Made by a program: the position numbers and the translations under genes. DNA of 64,000 nucleotides from Dorea_D hominis. Its GTDB lineage: Bacteria > Bacillota > Clostridia > Lachnospirales > Lachnospiraceae. Each line of letters starts with the position of its first letter. Positions within the stretch are counted from its first letter, which is position 1. The DNA lies in contig NZ_JACOOY010000001.1 of NCBI RefSeq assembly GCF_014287705.1, positions 186,001 through 250,000 of the forward strand, given 5' to 3'. The notes beneath the pieces were generated by a model that ran no database searches, was not told the origin of the DNA, and saw only the letters and a list, made by a program, of their open reading frames with translations. Positions 1-8,914 of the stretch are shown here, one piece after another.

Positions 1-1190
1 GGCCTGTAGTATTTTTCCCGGATCTTTCCTGCCACAATTCCCGCCAGACTCTCATGACATTCCGGCAGATACACTACCAGTACTTTATCTTCTTTTAATG
101 TAGAGTGTTCTATATATTCAATCGCTTCTTTCACGGCTTTCGCAGTCAGATCTTTCCGGCTGTCATTCAGTGCCTTCAGATCTCCTGCCAGAACATCTGC
201 CTCTTTTTTGTTCTTCGCCCGCAAAAGCTCCAGTGCGCGTTTTGCCGTATCCAGCCTTCCTCCGGCATTGAGACACGGTCCGATCACAAAACCGATATGA
301 TAGGAATTCAGCCGCTCCTTTTCAATTCCATTGCATTCCATAAGCGAACGCATCCCCGGATTGGCAGTCCGCTTTAGCATTTCAAGACCTTCCCGCACAA
401 AGATCCGGTTTTCATCTTCCAGATCCATCACATCACCAATCGTTGCCATTGCAACATTTTCTATAAGGTAATCGATATCATCCACATCATGTCCTGTCAC
501 CTCATACAATGCTTCCATCAACTTGTATGCAACTGTTGCTCCGCAGATCCCCTCATAAGGATAATTGCAGTCCGGCTGTTTCGGGTCAATGACTGCATCT
601 GCCGGCGGAAGAATATATTTTCTTTTACCTTTATAAGTCATTTCCGCAGTCTGATCTTTTTCTTCCTGTTTTTGCTCATCTTCATAAGGCACTTCATGAT
701 GATCTGTTACGATCACAGTCATGCCAAGTTCTTTCGCATATGCGATCTCTTTCCTGGCGGCAATGCCATTGTCACAGGTGAGAATCGTATCGACTCCGGC
801 ACTTGCTGCCCGCTCGATCAGCTCATTGCTCAGACCGTAGCCATCTGTCATACGGTTTGGAATATCATAATCCACCTCTGCTCCCAGTCCTTCCAGTCCT
901 TCCAGTAAAATATACGTTGCATTCACACCATCGATATCATAATCTCCGATCACACGTATTTTCTTCTTATCCGCAATCTTCTCTGTCAATATGTCAATGG
1001 CTCTGTTCATATCTTTTAACAGCATGCCATCATACAGATCTGAAATCGTTCCATGAAGATACTTCTCCATCGCTTCCTCTCCTATGACATTCCGATTTCT
1101 GATCAGACTTACCAGTTGTTTACTAATATGAAATTTTTCGCTCAGTTCCTCAAACTTTGCTCCTTTGTGAAGTAATACCCAGCGTTCCAT
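1..1190 (-). CDS. recJ: Single-stranded-DNA exonuclease RecJ (partial, C-terminus off the left edge)
   Basis: The first ~396 residues of a RecJ-type 5'-3' ssDNA exonuclease of the DHH phosphoesterase superfamily; the rest lies beyond base 1. Visible motifs are GDYDIDG (about residues 82-88), CDNG (about 139) and DHHEVP (about 163), the metal-binding DHH signatures, then IGPCLNAGGR near residue 300, matching RecJ motif IV. The ATG at 1190 is preceded by AAAGGAGA at good spacing. RecJ acts in recombinational repair and mismatch repair in the cytoplasm. It lies downstream of secDF on the same strand with a hairpin-rich gap between, so co-transcription is uncertain. Family assignment is firm; completeness cannot be judged. 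Confidence 0.93.
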   Translation of the reverse strand, partial: MERWVLLHKGAKFEELSEKFHISKQLVSLIRNRNVIGEEAMEKYLHGTISDLYDGMLLKDMNRAIDILTEKIADKKKIRVIGDYDIDGVNATYILLEGLEGLGAEVDYDIPNRMTDGYGLSNELIERAASAGVDTILTCDNGIAARKEIAYAKELGMTVIVTDHHEVPYEDEQKQEEKDQTAEMTYKGKRKYILPPADAVIDPKQPDCNYPYEGICGATVAYKLMEALYEVTGHDVDDIDYLIENVAMATIGDVMDLEDENRIFVREGLEMLKRTANPGMRSLMECNGIEKERLNSYHIGFVIGPCLNAGGRLDTAKRALELLRAKNKKEADVLAGDLKALNDSRKDLTAKAVKEAIEYIEHSTLKEDKVLVVYLPECHESLAGIVAGKIREKYYR

Positions 1191-1221
1191 CTGCTTCTCC
1201 TTTAGTTCTCTTTTTTATAAA

Positions 1222-1293
1222 CTGCCTTCCGCTTCTGACAGTCAGATGGCAGTAAGGAAACAGCCACAACCATAGGATCTATGGTCATGGCTG
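1222..1293 (-). terminator. Two adjacent hairpins between secDF and recJ, terminator-like
   Basis: Bases 1261-1293 form a stem (CAGCCA/TGGCTG, then ACCATAG/CTATGGT with a 3-base loop). A second stem, CTGCC/GGCAG, lies at about 1222-1250 and is followed on the minus strand by a short T-rich stretch. The T-tracts are weak, so this may be a partial terminator or processing site after secDF. Confidence 0.35.
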
Positions 1294-1318
1294 CTTATGT
1301 TCTTATATCGGAACCGTA

Positions 1319-3613
1319 TTATTTTTTCTTCTTTTTGCCTCCCGTCTGTTTTGCAGGCTGTGCTTTTGCACCGATCTTCATCTTCATGACATACCACAGT
1401 GCACCTGTAATACATACAGAAGAGTAAGCACCCCATGCAACACCTACCATCAGCGGTGCAGCAAATTCTTTAATAGAACTAACACCAAGAATAAACAGGA
1501 TTGCTACCATAACAAACGTTGTCAGAGAGGTATAAATACTTCTTGTCAAAGTCTGTGTAATGCTCTTGTTTACAAGCATATCCAGATCTGCTGCTTTCTT
1601 TCTGCCACGCAGTTCTTCACGGATTCGGTCAAAGATAACGATCGTCGCGTTGATCGAATATCCAACAATTGTAAGCACTGTCGCAATAAATGTATTACCT
1701 ACAGAAATTCTTACAACACCGTAGAAGATGATTACGATTATTACATCATGTAGCAATGCAAGTACGGCACTGGTTGCAAAGCGGATATCTTTGAATCGGA
1801 ACCAGATATACAACAGCATACAGATGGCTGCAATAATAACCGCAATAACTGCATCCTGACGCATCTCACTGCTTACAGTAGAGCTGATATTCTCTGCAGT
1901 GATCTTAGATTCATCTACTTTAAAGTTATCTACCATCGCTTTGTTCAGCGCTTCACGCTGTTTTAAGCTTAATGTAACGGTCTTGATGATAATCTGTTTT
2001 GTTCCGGCAACTTTCTGTGTCTGAACATTGTGATCACCGGTTGTCTTCTCTACAACAGGTACGATCTTCGCATCAATATCATTGATAGAGTAGTCCTCAT
2101 TAAATGTTACATTCGTAGCTGTACCACCCTGGAAGTCCAAACCATATGCAAATGCTCCGTCTCCTTTTGATGCATGGAATCCCATGATTCCAAGTCCAAT
2201 TACCATAACAGCAATTGAGAATGTAAAGAAATACTTTTTCTTTGCAAGGAAATCGATAGTCTTTCTTTCTTTCTTCCATGGACGATAGTAGAATTTTTCG
2301 TTTCTGATACCGACACCATAGAACGCATATACGATCATACGTGTGATAACAAGTGCTGTAAACATCGATACAATGATACCTATTGCAAGTGTCTGTGCGA
2401 ATCCTTTTACTGTACCGGAACCCTTAAACCACAGAACTGCTGCTGCAATCAGTGTTGTTACGTTACCGTCAACGATCGCTGACATCGCTTTGTGGAATCC
2501 GGTCTTCAGTGAATTCTTCACTCCTCTGCCTGCCGTCATCTCTTCTTTCACACGAGCGAAGATGATAACGTTGGCATCCACCGCCATACCGATACTCAGG
2601 ATAATACCTGCAATTCCCGGTAACGTCAGTGTAATGTCAAATGCATTCAGGATAACCATTACCAATCCTGTATAAATCAGAAGTGCAAGTCCTGACGCAA
2701 GTCCCGGCAGGTAATATACCCATAACATAAACAGGAATACAACCGCAAGTCCGATCGCACCTGCTACTAAACTTGTATGTACTGCCTGCTCTCCGAGCTG
2801 TGCTCCTACAACCTGGGAACGTAGTTCTTCCAGTTCCAGTTTCAGTCCACCGATACGAATCGTAGAAGCAAGTCCGTCTGCCTCTTCAAATGTCATATTT
2901 CCTGAAATCTGTGCAGAACCATCTGTAATCTCATTCTGTACATTCGGCACACTGACAAATGCTCCGTCGTAGTAAATACCGATACTCTCGCGTGCTTTGT
3001 AAGCTTTCTTCGTAGCATCTGCAAACTTCTTCGTTCCTGCCTTTGTAAACGTCAGTGATACAATATTCTCTTTTGCTTTTGTTGTCGGATTCTCTGTCGT
3101 CTGTGCTTTTGCAGATTTGACATCTGTTCCTGTCAGGACAATAGAGCCGTCTTTCTGCATTTCTTCCAGAGATTTTGAAAGCTTGTAATCTTTCGCAGCA
3201 TCTCCTGTAGAGCTGACAAGTTTATAATTGGCTTTGCCTTTGCTGTCTGTCTGTGAAATAAAATACAAAGAACCCGGTTGTCCAAGTTCATCCAGAATCT
3301 CATTTGCATTGGAAACACCCGGAATCTCAATGTTGATTCTGTCTTTACCTTCCTGGTAAACAGAAGCTTCTGTACTGTACTGTTCTACACGCTTCTGCAA
3401 CTTGTAGATCGTATCATTCATCTCGCTGTCTGTCGGGTTGTCATCTTTTACTTTATATGTAATACTGACACCGCCTGCCAGATCCAGTCCGAGCTTGATA
3501 TTCTGTGCCGAACCGGTATGACCTTTTCCGAATCCGACAGCAGTGGTAAATCCCAGAAGTCCAATCAGCACGATCGTCAAGATCAGACTCAGTATACCCT
3601 TCCCCTTTTTCAT
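1319..3613 (-). CDS. secDF: Protein translocase subunit SecDF (SecD-SecF fusion)
   Basis: A 764-residue membrane protein joining SecD and SecF in one chain. It uses the proton motive force to assist late steps of Sec-dependent export. The N-terminus has one membrane segment (residues ~7-28), then the conserved SecD region around DLAGGVSITYK, a periplasmic-type domain, and a bundle of membrane segments (~280-430). The SecF half begins near residue 460, with the GLDFQGGT motif and another bundle at the C-terminus, which ends in a lysine-rich tail. RBS AAAGGAAAGG precedes the ATG. Fused SecDF is typical of Bacilli and many Clostridia; length fits the family. Confidence 0.95.
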   Translation of the reverse strand: MKKGKGILSLILTIVLIGLLGFTTAVGFGKGHTGSAQNIKLGLDLAGGVSITYKVKDDNPTDSEMNDTIYKLQKRVEQYSTEASVYQEGKDRINIEIPGVSNANEILDELGQPGSLYFISQTDSKGKANYKLVSSTGDAAKDYKLSKSLEEMQKDGSIVLTGTDVKSAKAQTTENPTTKAKENIVSLTFTKAGTKKFADATKKAYKARESIGIYYDGAFVSVPNVQNEITDGSAQISGNMTFEEADGLASTIRIGGLKLELEELRSQVVGAQLGEQAVHTSLVAGAIGLAVVFLFMLWVYYLPGLASGLALLIYTGLVMVILNAFDITLTLPGIAGIILSIGMAVDANVIIFARVKEEMTAGRGVKNSLKTGFHKAMSAIVDGNVTTLIAAAVLWFKGSGTVKGFAQTLAIGIIVSMFTALVITRMIVYAFYGVGIRNEKFYYRPWKKERKTIDFLAKKKYFFTFSIAVMVIGLGIMGFHASKGDGAFAYGLDFQGGTATNVTFNEDYSINDIDAKIVPVVEKTTGDHNVQTQKVAGTKQIIIKTVTLSLKQREALNKAMVDNFKVDESKITAENISSTVSSEMRQDAVIAVIIAAICMLLYIWFRFKDIRFATSAVLALLHDVIIVIIFYGVVRISVGNTFIATVLTIVGYSINATIVIFDRIREELRGRKKAADLDMLVNKSITQTLTRSIYTSLTTFVMVAILFILGVSSIKEFAAPLMVGVAWGAYSSVCITGALWYVMKMKIGAKAQPAKQTGGKKKKK

Positions 3614-3955
3614 AATTGCTAAACCTTTCCTTTCTTTCCGACTCCATAAACTGCACTGTCTGAAATTATATGCTTTCAGCGTATACAGTCCACTTTGTTA
3701 GTTTAGCACAATTTATCCAAATTGAAAACCTTTTCCTTATATTTCACCGAACAATTCACAGGCTGCGGTAAAACATGCTTTGCGAGTTTTATCCGCTGAT
3801 TAGCGGTCGTCAAATGCTGTCATGTAAGCATGACGCATTTTCCTCGTCGCCATAACAAAAAGCTTCTGATACCATGCTTTTCATCTGATATCAGAGGCTC
3901 ATTTTTCCTTCATTGTATTCCTTTATTGTATTCCGTTATCTTACTTCCGTAATTT
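3614..3955. other. 342-bp gap with tandem hairpins; no gene seen
   Basis: No small ORF here resembles a known peptide; in particular the six-cysteine SCIFF peptide often found near secD in Clostridia is not visible. The gap holds three successive stems: CCGCT/AGCGG (3793-3806), a 10-bp stem with one bulge at 3814-3838, and the terminator stem at 3861-3899. A weak promoter-like pair for secDF may lie near 3700. Confidence 0.5.
3856..3899 (-). terminator. Intrinsic terminator after the TIGR04086-type gene
   Basis: A ~13-bp stem with G-U pairs and one mismatch (3861-3874 with 3886-3899) is followed on the minus strand by TTTTTG. It sits about 55 bases past the stop of the 3956-4327 gene. Confidence 0.65.
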
Positions 3956-4327
3956 TTATGAGATCATACCGCCTGTCATGCCGCCACCTGTACAGAGAAT
4001 CCATGCCGTCAGCATATTAAGCCCATTTCCGGAAAGCGAACGATACAGTATGATCGTAATGACCAGAAGCAGAATAAAATATAAATTTCCCAGAAGGAGT
4101 CCCCAGAAAAAGCGTCTGGTTCTGACCAACTTTCCGATCACAATTCCTCCTACAACCGTTGATAATACATATACTGCCACAATTGCTGCCGAAACAAGAT
4201 GCTCATTCCATTCAAATTTGTACAACAAAACAGACAACAGCAGCAGACTGATGCCTGTTACTACATAGGAAAAAAGCAATGCCTTCAACAGCCATATGAT
4301 TTTCTGATTTTTTTCCAGCCTGTTCAT
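3956..4327 (-). CDS. Four-helix membrane protein, TIGR04086 / YrzE-like family
   Basis: A 123-residue, highly hydrophobic protein with four predicted membrane segments (about residues 13-33, 43-65, 72-92, 101-120) and basic loops (KLVRTRRFFWG). Sequence and position beside secDF match the TIGR04086 membrane family, which has no assigned reaction. RBS GAGGAGG lies upstream of the ATG. A terminator follows it. Function is unknown; linkage to the Sec/yajC neighbourhood in Clostridia suggests an envelope role, which is inference. Confidence 0.75.
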   Translation of the reverse strand: MNRLEKNQKIIWLLKALLFSYVVTGISLLLLSVLLYKFEWNEHLVSAAIVAVYVLSTVVGGIVIGKLVRTRRFFWGLLLGNLYFILLLVITIILYRSLSGNGLNMLTAWILCTGGGMTGGMIS

Positions 4328-4388
4328 CTTCTTCCCTCCTCTTTATCAAAAGTATGAAAAGAAAAGGGCTTTTATTCCTGTTTCTTCC

Positions 4389-4937
4389 TCATTGTTCCAT
4401 CTGTCTGCCGAAAAAATCTGCAACGCAGACGGCGACCTGCATTTCCAGATCGGTTAATTTCTTTCGGTTCTTTTCGCCAAGTAAAAGCACACCTCCAATC
4501 ACGTCCCCTTCACACAAAATCGGGCAGATTGCTTCTCCGGTGAAAGCAGACTCTTCCACATCCACAACATTTACATAAGAAGAATCCTCCTGAAATGCAA
4601 GCAGTTTTTTCCTTTTTAACAGTATTTCTTCCAGTTCTTTACTGATAAGCTGCTCGTCCAGTTCTTTTTTACCTCCACCTGCCACCGCAACGATTTGATC
4701 CATATCGCAGATTGCTGCCGTGCAGTGCAGGCTCTGCGATAAGCTCTGCACATAATTTCCCGCCAGTGCACTCAATTCGCCGATTGGTGAATATTTCTTC
4801 AATACGATTTCACCTTCCCGGTCTGTAAATATCTCTAACGGATCTCCTTCCCGAATGCGGAGTGTTCTGCGGATTTCTTTTGGAACAACGACGCGCCCGA
4901 GATCATCTATCCTTCTGACTATTCCTGTGGCTTTCAT
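4389..4937 (-). CDS. spoVT: Stage V sporulation protein T, forespore transcription regulator
   Basis: The 182-residue protein has an N-terminal AbrB/SpoVT swapped-hairpin DNA-binding domain (MKATGIVRRIDDLGRVVVPKE, residues 1-50) and a C-terminal GAF-like sensor domain (about 60-180), the layout of SpoVT. The start is placed at ATG 4937 because GGAGGAG sits 5 bases upstream; a TTG four codons earlier overlaps that RBS and is rejected. SpoVT adjusts sigma-G-dependent genes in the forespore. A sigma-G-like promoter upstream (5029-5058) agrees with this role. Confidence 0.93.
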   Translation of the reverse strand: MKATGIVRRIDDLGRVVVPKEIRRTLRIREGDPLEIFTDREGEIVLKKYSPIGELSALAGNYVQSLSQSLHCTAAICDMDQIVAVAGGGKKELDEQLISKELEEILLKRKKLLAFQEDSSYVNVVDVEESAFTGEAICPILCEGDVIGGVLLLGEKNRKKLTDLEMQVAVCVADFFGRQMEQ

Positions 4938-5028
4938 ATTCTCCTCCAATACCCAAGTTATTTTAACTGCTTTTTGATTTATAAGTTTCCTGATTTCTGT
5001 AATATTTTCTATATATAATCTGTGCAGT

Positions 5029-5058
5029 TAGTATATGGAAAATATGTAAAAATATTCT
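5029..5058 (-). promoter_or_regulatory. Sigma-G-like promoter of spoVT
   Basis: On the minus strand AGAATA (5058-5053), 17 bases, then TATACTA (5035-5029). The sigma-G consensus is tgAATA - 17/18 - CATACTA. SpoVT is a known sigma-G target in Bacillus subtilis. Distance to the ATG is about 90 bases. Confidence 0.6.
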
Positions 5059-5115
5059 GTATTTCATAAAACCTGCCGAGACTGCCACTGACAGCTCCCA
5101 GCCACAGAAATATCA

Positions 5116-5153
5116 GGAGCTTCATACCCGCCTATGCGCGGTTATGAAGCTCC
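5116..5153 (-). terminator. Hairpin after the GGDEF gene
   Basis: Perfect 11-bp stem GGAGCTTCATA (5116-5126) with TATGAAGCTCC (5143-5153). The following minus-strand bases are only moderately T-rich. The stem overlaps the last codons of the longer GGDEF frame that would be read if the TAG at 5204 were a sense codon. Confidence 0.55.
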
Positions 5154-5203
5154 AGTGCTCTTCGATGTTCTTCTTTCTGGCTATACATACGTTTATCTGC
5201 TTC

Positions 5204-6391
5204 CTAGATCAGCTCATGCACCGATGCTTTCACCGGAAATTCAAAAGAATCAATAATACCAAAGCTGAAATCTTTCAGATATGGACGTTCTACTCTGGTG
5301 CGGAAAGCTTCCTGGATCATCTGCATCCGTTCTCTCAGATATGCTTTGTCACATTCTTCAATCGCAATGCAGAATTCGTCTCCACCAATCCTTGCAAACA
5401 GATCCTTCTTTCGGATTTGTTCCTGTACTATATCGACAAAATGATTCAGATACCAGTCTCCTTCTTCATGACCATAAGTATCATTGATATATTTTAAATG
5501 ATCGAGATCACAGTAGCAGAACACAAATTTCTCGCTTTTTTCAAGAAATTCTTTCATCTTTCCAACCAGAAGATTACGGTTACCAATCCCGGTAAGCGCA
5601 TCCAGATATGCCTTCTCTTCCAGTTTTTCCTCACGTTCCTTTTCTTCCGTGATATCACGTATAATATGTGCGTATGCTTTCTCACCCTGCCACTCCATAA
5701 ATCCTGTAGCGACATAATAATAGCGATGATCGGACACCTGTTCTTCCCACTCCCATTCACACTCACAGGCATTCTCTTCCGCCTCAACCTCTGCAAGTTT
5801 TTCTGCAAGTCTTTCCCGGCAGATCTCGTAAATTTCTCTGTGTTTTGAATTTGACAGACTCTTCCCGCTGCAATACAGTGTTTCCTGTCTGTCTTTACTT
5901 AAAACAAGAATGTCTTCTTTGCTTCGCTCAATCAGCTGGATCAAAAGCTGATTGTAACTTTCTACCATATTCGCATGTGTCTTCTCACGTTCTGCTTCCT
6001 GCTTCAGATACTGTTCCCGCTCTTTTAACTGCTTTGTCATTGTATTAAACGCTTCTGAAAATTCTCCCAGATAAGAAACACTCTGGGAATAATCTCCTTT
6101 GGCAACCTGTTTTGCCTGCCAGCTTAAATGGTTCAGATTTGCATGGATATTTTTGAGATTCTTACACAGGAAATTCTCACGCGGCGGCGCTTCCACCGAA
6201 AGATTTCCCACAGATATCGCCGCAGAATATTCTTTCATCTCTCGTACCGCCTGTTCCAGATACTGCATTCCTTTTCCAAGTTTCTCAAAAGCAGGTTCCA
6301 GATCATCTATCTGCAAAGCATTCACTTTATCGTCATATAAAATACTGCGAAGATATTCAAATAACTGTTCACAATTATCTTTATGTTTCAT
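5204..6391 (-). CDS. Diguanylate cyclase (HAMP-like, PAS, GGDEF) with an early amber stop
   Basis: A 395-residue soluble protein: a helical N-terminus, a HAMP-like segment (about 90-130), a PAS-like domain (about 150-255) and a GGDEF domain (about 265-395). GGDEF is intact near residue 335, and RKKD five residues before it fits the RxxD inhibitory site, so it should make cyclic di-GMP. It overlaps the upstream V4R gene by 11 bases. The reading frame stops at TAG 5204-5206 just before the last conserved helix: the next in-frame codons read EADKRMYSQKEEH and stop at 5132-5134, which is the expected GGDEF ending (ADxRMYxxK). A nonsense change removing 22 residues is likely; activity is uncertain. 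Confidence 0.85.
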   Translation of the reverse strand: MKHKDNCEQLFEYLRSILYDDKVNALQIDDLEPAFEKLGKGMQYLEQAVREMKEYSAAISVGNLSVEAPPRENFLCKNLKNIHANLNHLSWQAKQVAKGDYSQSVSYLGEFSEAFNTMTKQLKEREQYLKQEAEREKTHANMVESYNQLLIQLIERSKEDILVLSKDRQETLYCSGKSLSNSKHREIYEICRERLAEKLAEVEAEENACECEWEWEEQVSDHRYYYVATGFMEWQGEKAYAHIIRDITEEKEREEKLEEKAYLDALTGIGNRNLLVGKMKEFLEKSEKFVFCYCDLDHLKYINDTYGHEEGDWYLNHFVDIVQEQIRKKDLFARIGGDEFCIAIEECDKAYLRERMQMIQEAFRTRVERPYLKDFSFGIIDSFEFPVKASVHELI

Positions 6392-6941
6392 CTGTCTGTT
6401 CCCCGTCTTCTATTACATTTGCATGAAACCGGCATACACGGTCACCAGTAGCCCAGCAGTCTACTTCAATGGCTTCATATGGCTTATCTGTATATACAGA
6501 TAAAATTCCGGAAATAAATCCTTCATCATAATTACATACAGTCTCGCCAAGAATCGGAAGTCCTGAACAGTCCGCATCTTCCGATACGGTCAATATGATT
6601 TTCCCGCTCTTTTCTTCTATACTTTCAATTCTTAAAACACCAATCTTAAATTCTTCCAGTTTTCGCTGTAACTCACTCAGAAATGAATCCAGTGGCTGGT
6701 CGAGATTCATCATATTCTTTGCAAAATATTCACCGGATTTGCGTCCTGCTTTCCGAAAAATCTCTATCTGCTTTTCTTTTCCGAAATTATTTACAAGCTC
6801 TTCTTTGATCGAATATTCCAACATCCGGTATACTGTTACCGGAAGCATATCCCCAAGATTGCCCCGTCCATTTTCATTAAACTGCAAATATTCTTCAAAT
6901 GAAATAGGACTGCGGTCCTCCATAAAAATATTATTACTCAT
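6381..6941 (-). CDS. V4R-domain sensor protein
   Basis: 186 residues. The C-terminal half (EAIEVDCWATGDRVCRFHA, near residues 158-176) carries the Cys-rich ending of V4R (4-vinyl reductase-like) domains, which bind small hydrophobic ligands and act as sensors. The N-terminal part (MEDRSPISFEEYLQFNENGRG) matches proteins of this type in Clostridia. Its last codons overlap the start of the GGDEF gene by 11 bases, so the two are probably translated together; V4R may feed a ligand signal to the cyclase (inference). Divergent from yqeY, with a ~180-bp shared upstream region. Confidence 0.75.
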   Translation of the reverse strand: MSNNIFMEDRSPISFEEYLQFNENGRGNLGDMLPVTVYRMLEYSIKEELVNNFGKEKQIEIFRKAGRKSGEYFAKNMMNLDQPLDSFLSELQRKLEEFKIGVLRIESIEEKSGKIILTVSEDADCSGLPILGETVCNYDEGFISGILSVYTDKPYEAIEVDCWATGDRVCRFHANVIEDGEQTDET

Positions 6942-7125
6942 TGTCCTTCTGTATTTCCTCTCTAGACTCTGTGCAAATGTACATCCAGATTTAGTATATC
7001 ATTATCAAAAACAAGATTCAACGTAATGTTGCCAAAAATATCATGTGAAAGATTTTACATAACTCTGGATATTTTCACCGTATTTCTGTATAATGGATAG
7101 CAGATTTAAAGAGGAGGAATGAAAT

Positions 7126-7572
7126 ATGAGTAAAATCGATGAAGTCCGCGCTGACATGGTAAAAGCTATGAAAGCCGGTGATAAAGAAAGCAAGGAAACC
7201 TTATCTATGTTACTCGCAGCTCTTAAGAATAAAGCGATTGACAAACGTTCTGACCTGACCGCCGAGGAAGAAACTCAGGTTATCTTAAAAGAAATTAAAC
7301 AGACTAAAGAAACTCTGGAAATGACACCTGCCGACCGCACTGAGATCATTGACGAGTGCAACAAACGTCTCGCAGTTTTAGAGCAGTATGCTCCAAAGAT
7401 GATGGATGAAGCTGAGATCCGCGCTGTCATCGACGCGACACTTTCCGAAGTCGGAATCGAAGCACCTGAAGCAAAAGACAAAGGTAAGATCATGAAAGTT
7501 CTGATGCCAAAAGTCAAAGGCAAAGCCGACGGCAAACTGGTCAATGATATTTTAATGACTTATATGAACTAA
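7126..7572 (+). CDS. yqeY: GatB/YqeY domain protein
   Basis: 148 residues, full length for the YqeY family. The whole chain matches the YqeY fold, related to the tail domain of the GatB amidotransferase subunit that contacts tRNA; its own function is unproven. Conserved blocks are KSGDKESKET-like near 16-25, SDLTAEEETQVI (43-54) and GKADGKLVNDIL near the end. RBS GAGGAGG precedes ATG 7126, and a -10 box TATAAT lies at 7089-7094. It is a lone plus-strand gene followed by a strong terminator. Confidence 0.92.
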   Translation: MSKIDEVRADMVKAMKAGDKESKETLSMLLAALKNKAIDKRSDLTAEEETQVILKEIKQTKETLEMTPADRTEIIDECNKRLAVLEQYAPKMMDEAEIRAVIDATLSEVGIEAPEAKDKGKIMKVLMPKVKGKADGKLVNDILMTYMN

Positions 7573-7637
7573 CCTGTCACCTTTTTTCAAATACCGTGAC
7601 CGTAAAATGATCGGTTCTTAGTTCATCGCCATAATAA

Positions 7638-7670
7638 AAACAGCAGATACATCCGTACCTGCTGTTTTTT
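7638..7670. terminator. Bidirectional terminator between yqeY and the PrsA-like gene
   Basis: AAACAGCAG (7638-7646) pairs with CTGCTGTTT (7659-7667). T6 follows on the plus strand and a T-rich run on the minus strand, so it can end both converging genes. Confidence 0.85.
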
Positions 7671-7745
7671 GATGCCAAAGTTAAAAGCCTGAAAAAGTAC
7701 GAAGTACGAAACCATTTGCATGGCATCTTTTGACTCTGATATCTT

Positions 7746-8816
7746 TTAATAATCAACATCTGTATTCGTCTGATCGTCCGTCTTCATATGTTCTGTATAA
7801 GGCTTCTCTTCTTTCTGCTTGATCCGCACACCGAGATCCGCATAAGAAATCGATCTCCATACTCTTTTGTGTATGCTGATATCCGCTTCCATCAGCCATT
7901 CATCTTTCGTCTGCTCATAAATCTTATTCTTTCGCTGTGCAATCAATTTTTTCTTCTTATCCGCTGTTGCTTTTCTGTCTTTCAAGCTGACAAGCTTTGC
8001 TACATAACATCCCTCTTCTGTCTCAACCACATCAGTAAGATCTCCCTTGGAAAGTTCATCTGCTGCCTTCACTAGCTTCTTGTCCGGCTTTATAGATGCG
8101 GAATCAAATGTCACTTCTTTATAAATCTTCCCGGCATCCTGTGCCGCTTTCTCAAAATCCTTCTTCTCTTTTGCATGTTCCAGAAAAGCTTCTGCATCTG
8201 CTTTTGCCTGTCTCTTCTCAGCAGCGGAAAGTTCAAGTCCTTTTCCGGTCTCTTTCGTCTCTTTATAAGGGAACAGAACATATTGCATCCGCTTCTGTTT
8301 TGCCTCTTCATTCGTGACTTTCACATCTGCTTTATCTTCTACTGCTTTTTTCACTTTACTCTCTACAGCCATCAGTGTAAGCAGGCGCTTTACTGTCTTT
8401 CTTTCACCGGACACCTGATTCTTATTATGAAGCGCATTATCTTCATCAAATTCTCTGGCTGACTTCTCAATCACATCTTTTTCTGCCTGGGAGAGCGTCA
8501 CCTTATATTCTTTCATATGCTCTTCCGATAACAGCATCGTCTCCAGATCTTCTATCACCTGTTCTTTGACTGCATCTTCATAATTATTGCCCTTTTCAGC
8601 ACGGGATCCCCACATATCATTTCCCATATATGCCGCATAGTAAGTCTCATATCCCGCCTGGATATATCTTGCATAAAATTCAGCAATATCAGCAGTTACA
8701 TCAATCCCATTTACCGTTACTGCCGCATCTTTTCCACTCATTGATGAACTGCATCCGGTAAGCGTTGTGACTGCAAGCACTGCTGCGAGTATCACTGCTG
8801 TGATTCTTTTCTTCAT
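7746..8816 (-). CDS. PrsA-like peptidyl-prolyl isomerase lipoprotein
   Basis: 356 residues. The signal peptide ends in a lipobox LTGC (Cys about residue 22), so it should be anchored outside the membrane. A SurA_N-type helical region follows (about 35-180), then a PPIC-like segment (about 180-290) with KGDLTDVVETEEGCYVAKL, as in parvulin-type foldases. The C-terminus is acidic and low-complexity. Likely helps exported proteins fold. The catalytic domain is divergent, so isomerase activity is not certain. It lies downstream of mfd on the same strand, about 100 bases away. Confidence 0.8.
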   Translation of the reverse strand: MKKRITAVILAAVLAVTTLTGCSSSMSGKDAAVTVNGIDVTADIAEFYARYIQAGYETYYAAYMGNDMWGSRAEKGNNYEDAVKEQVIEDLETMLLSEEHMKEYKVTLSQAEKDVIEKSAREFDEDNALHNKNQVSGERKTVKRLLTLMAVESKVKKAVEDKADVKVTNEEAKQKRMQYVLFPYKETKETGKGLELSAAEKRQAKADAEAFLEHAKEKKDFEKAAQDAGKIYKEVTFDSASIKPDKKLVKAADELSKGDLTDVVETEEGCYVAKLVSLKDRKATADKKKKLIAQRKNKIYEQTKDEWLMEADISIHKRVWRSISYADLGVRIKQKEEKPYTEHMKTDDQTNTDVDY

Positions 8817-8914
8817 ATCTTATTTCCCTTCTGCATTCTGATCGTTCTCTTAAGTATAGCTTAACATACCAGAATGAGTCAACCGGCTATTCCCGAATGA
8901 TTATTAAGATTTTA

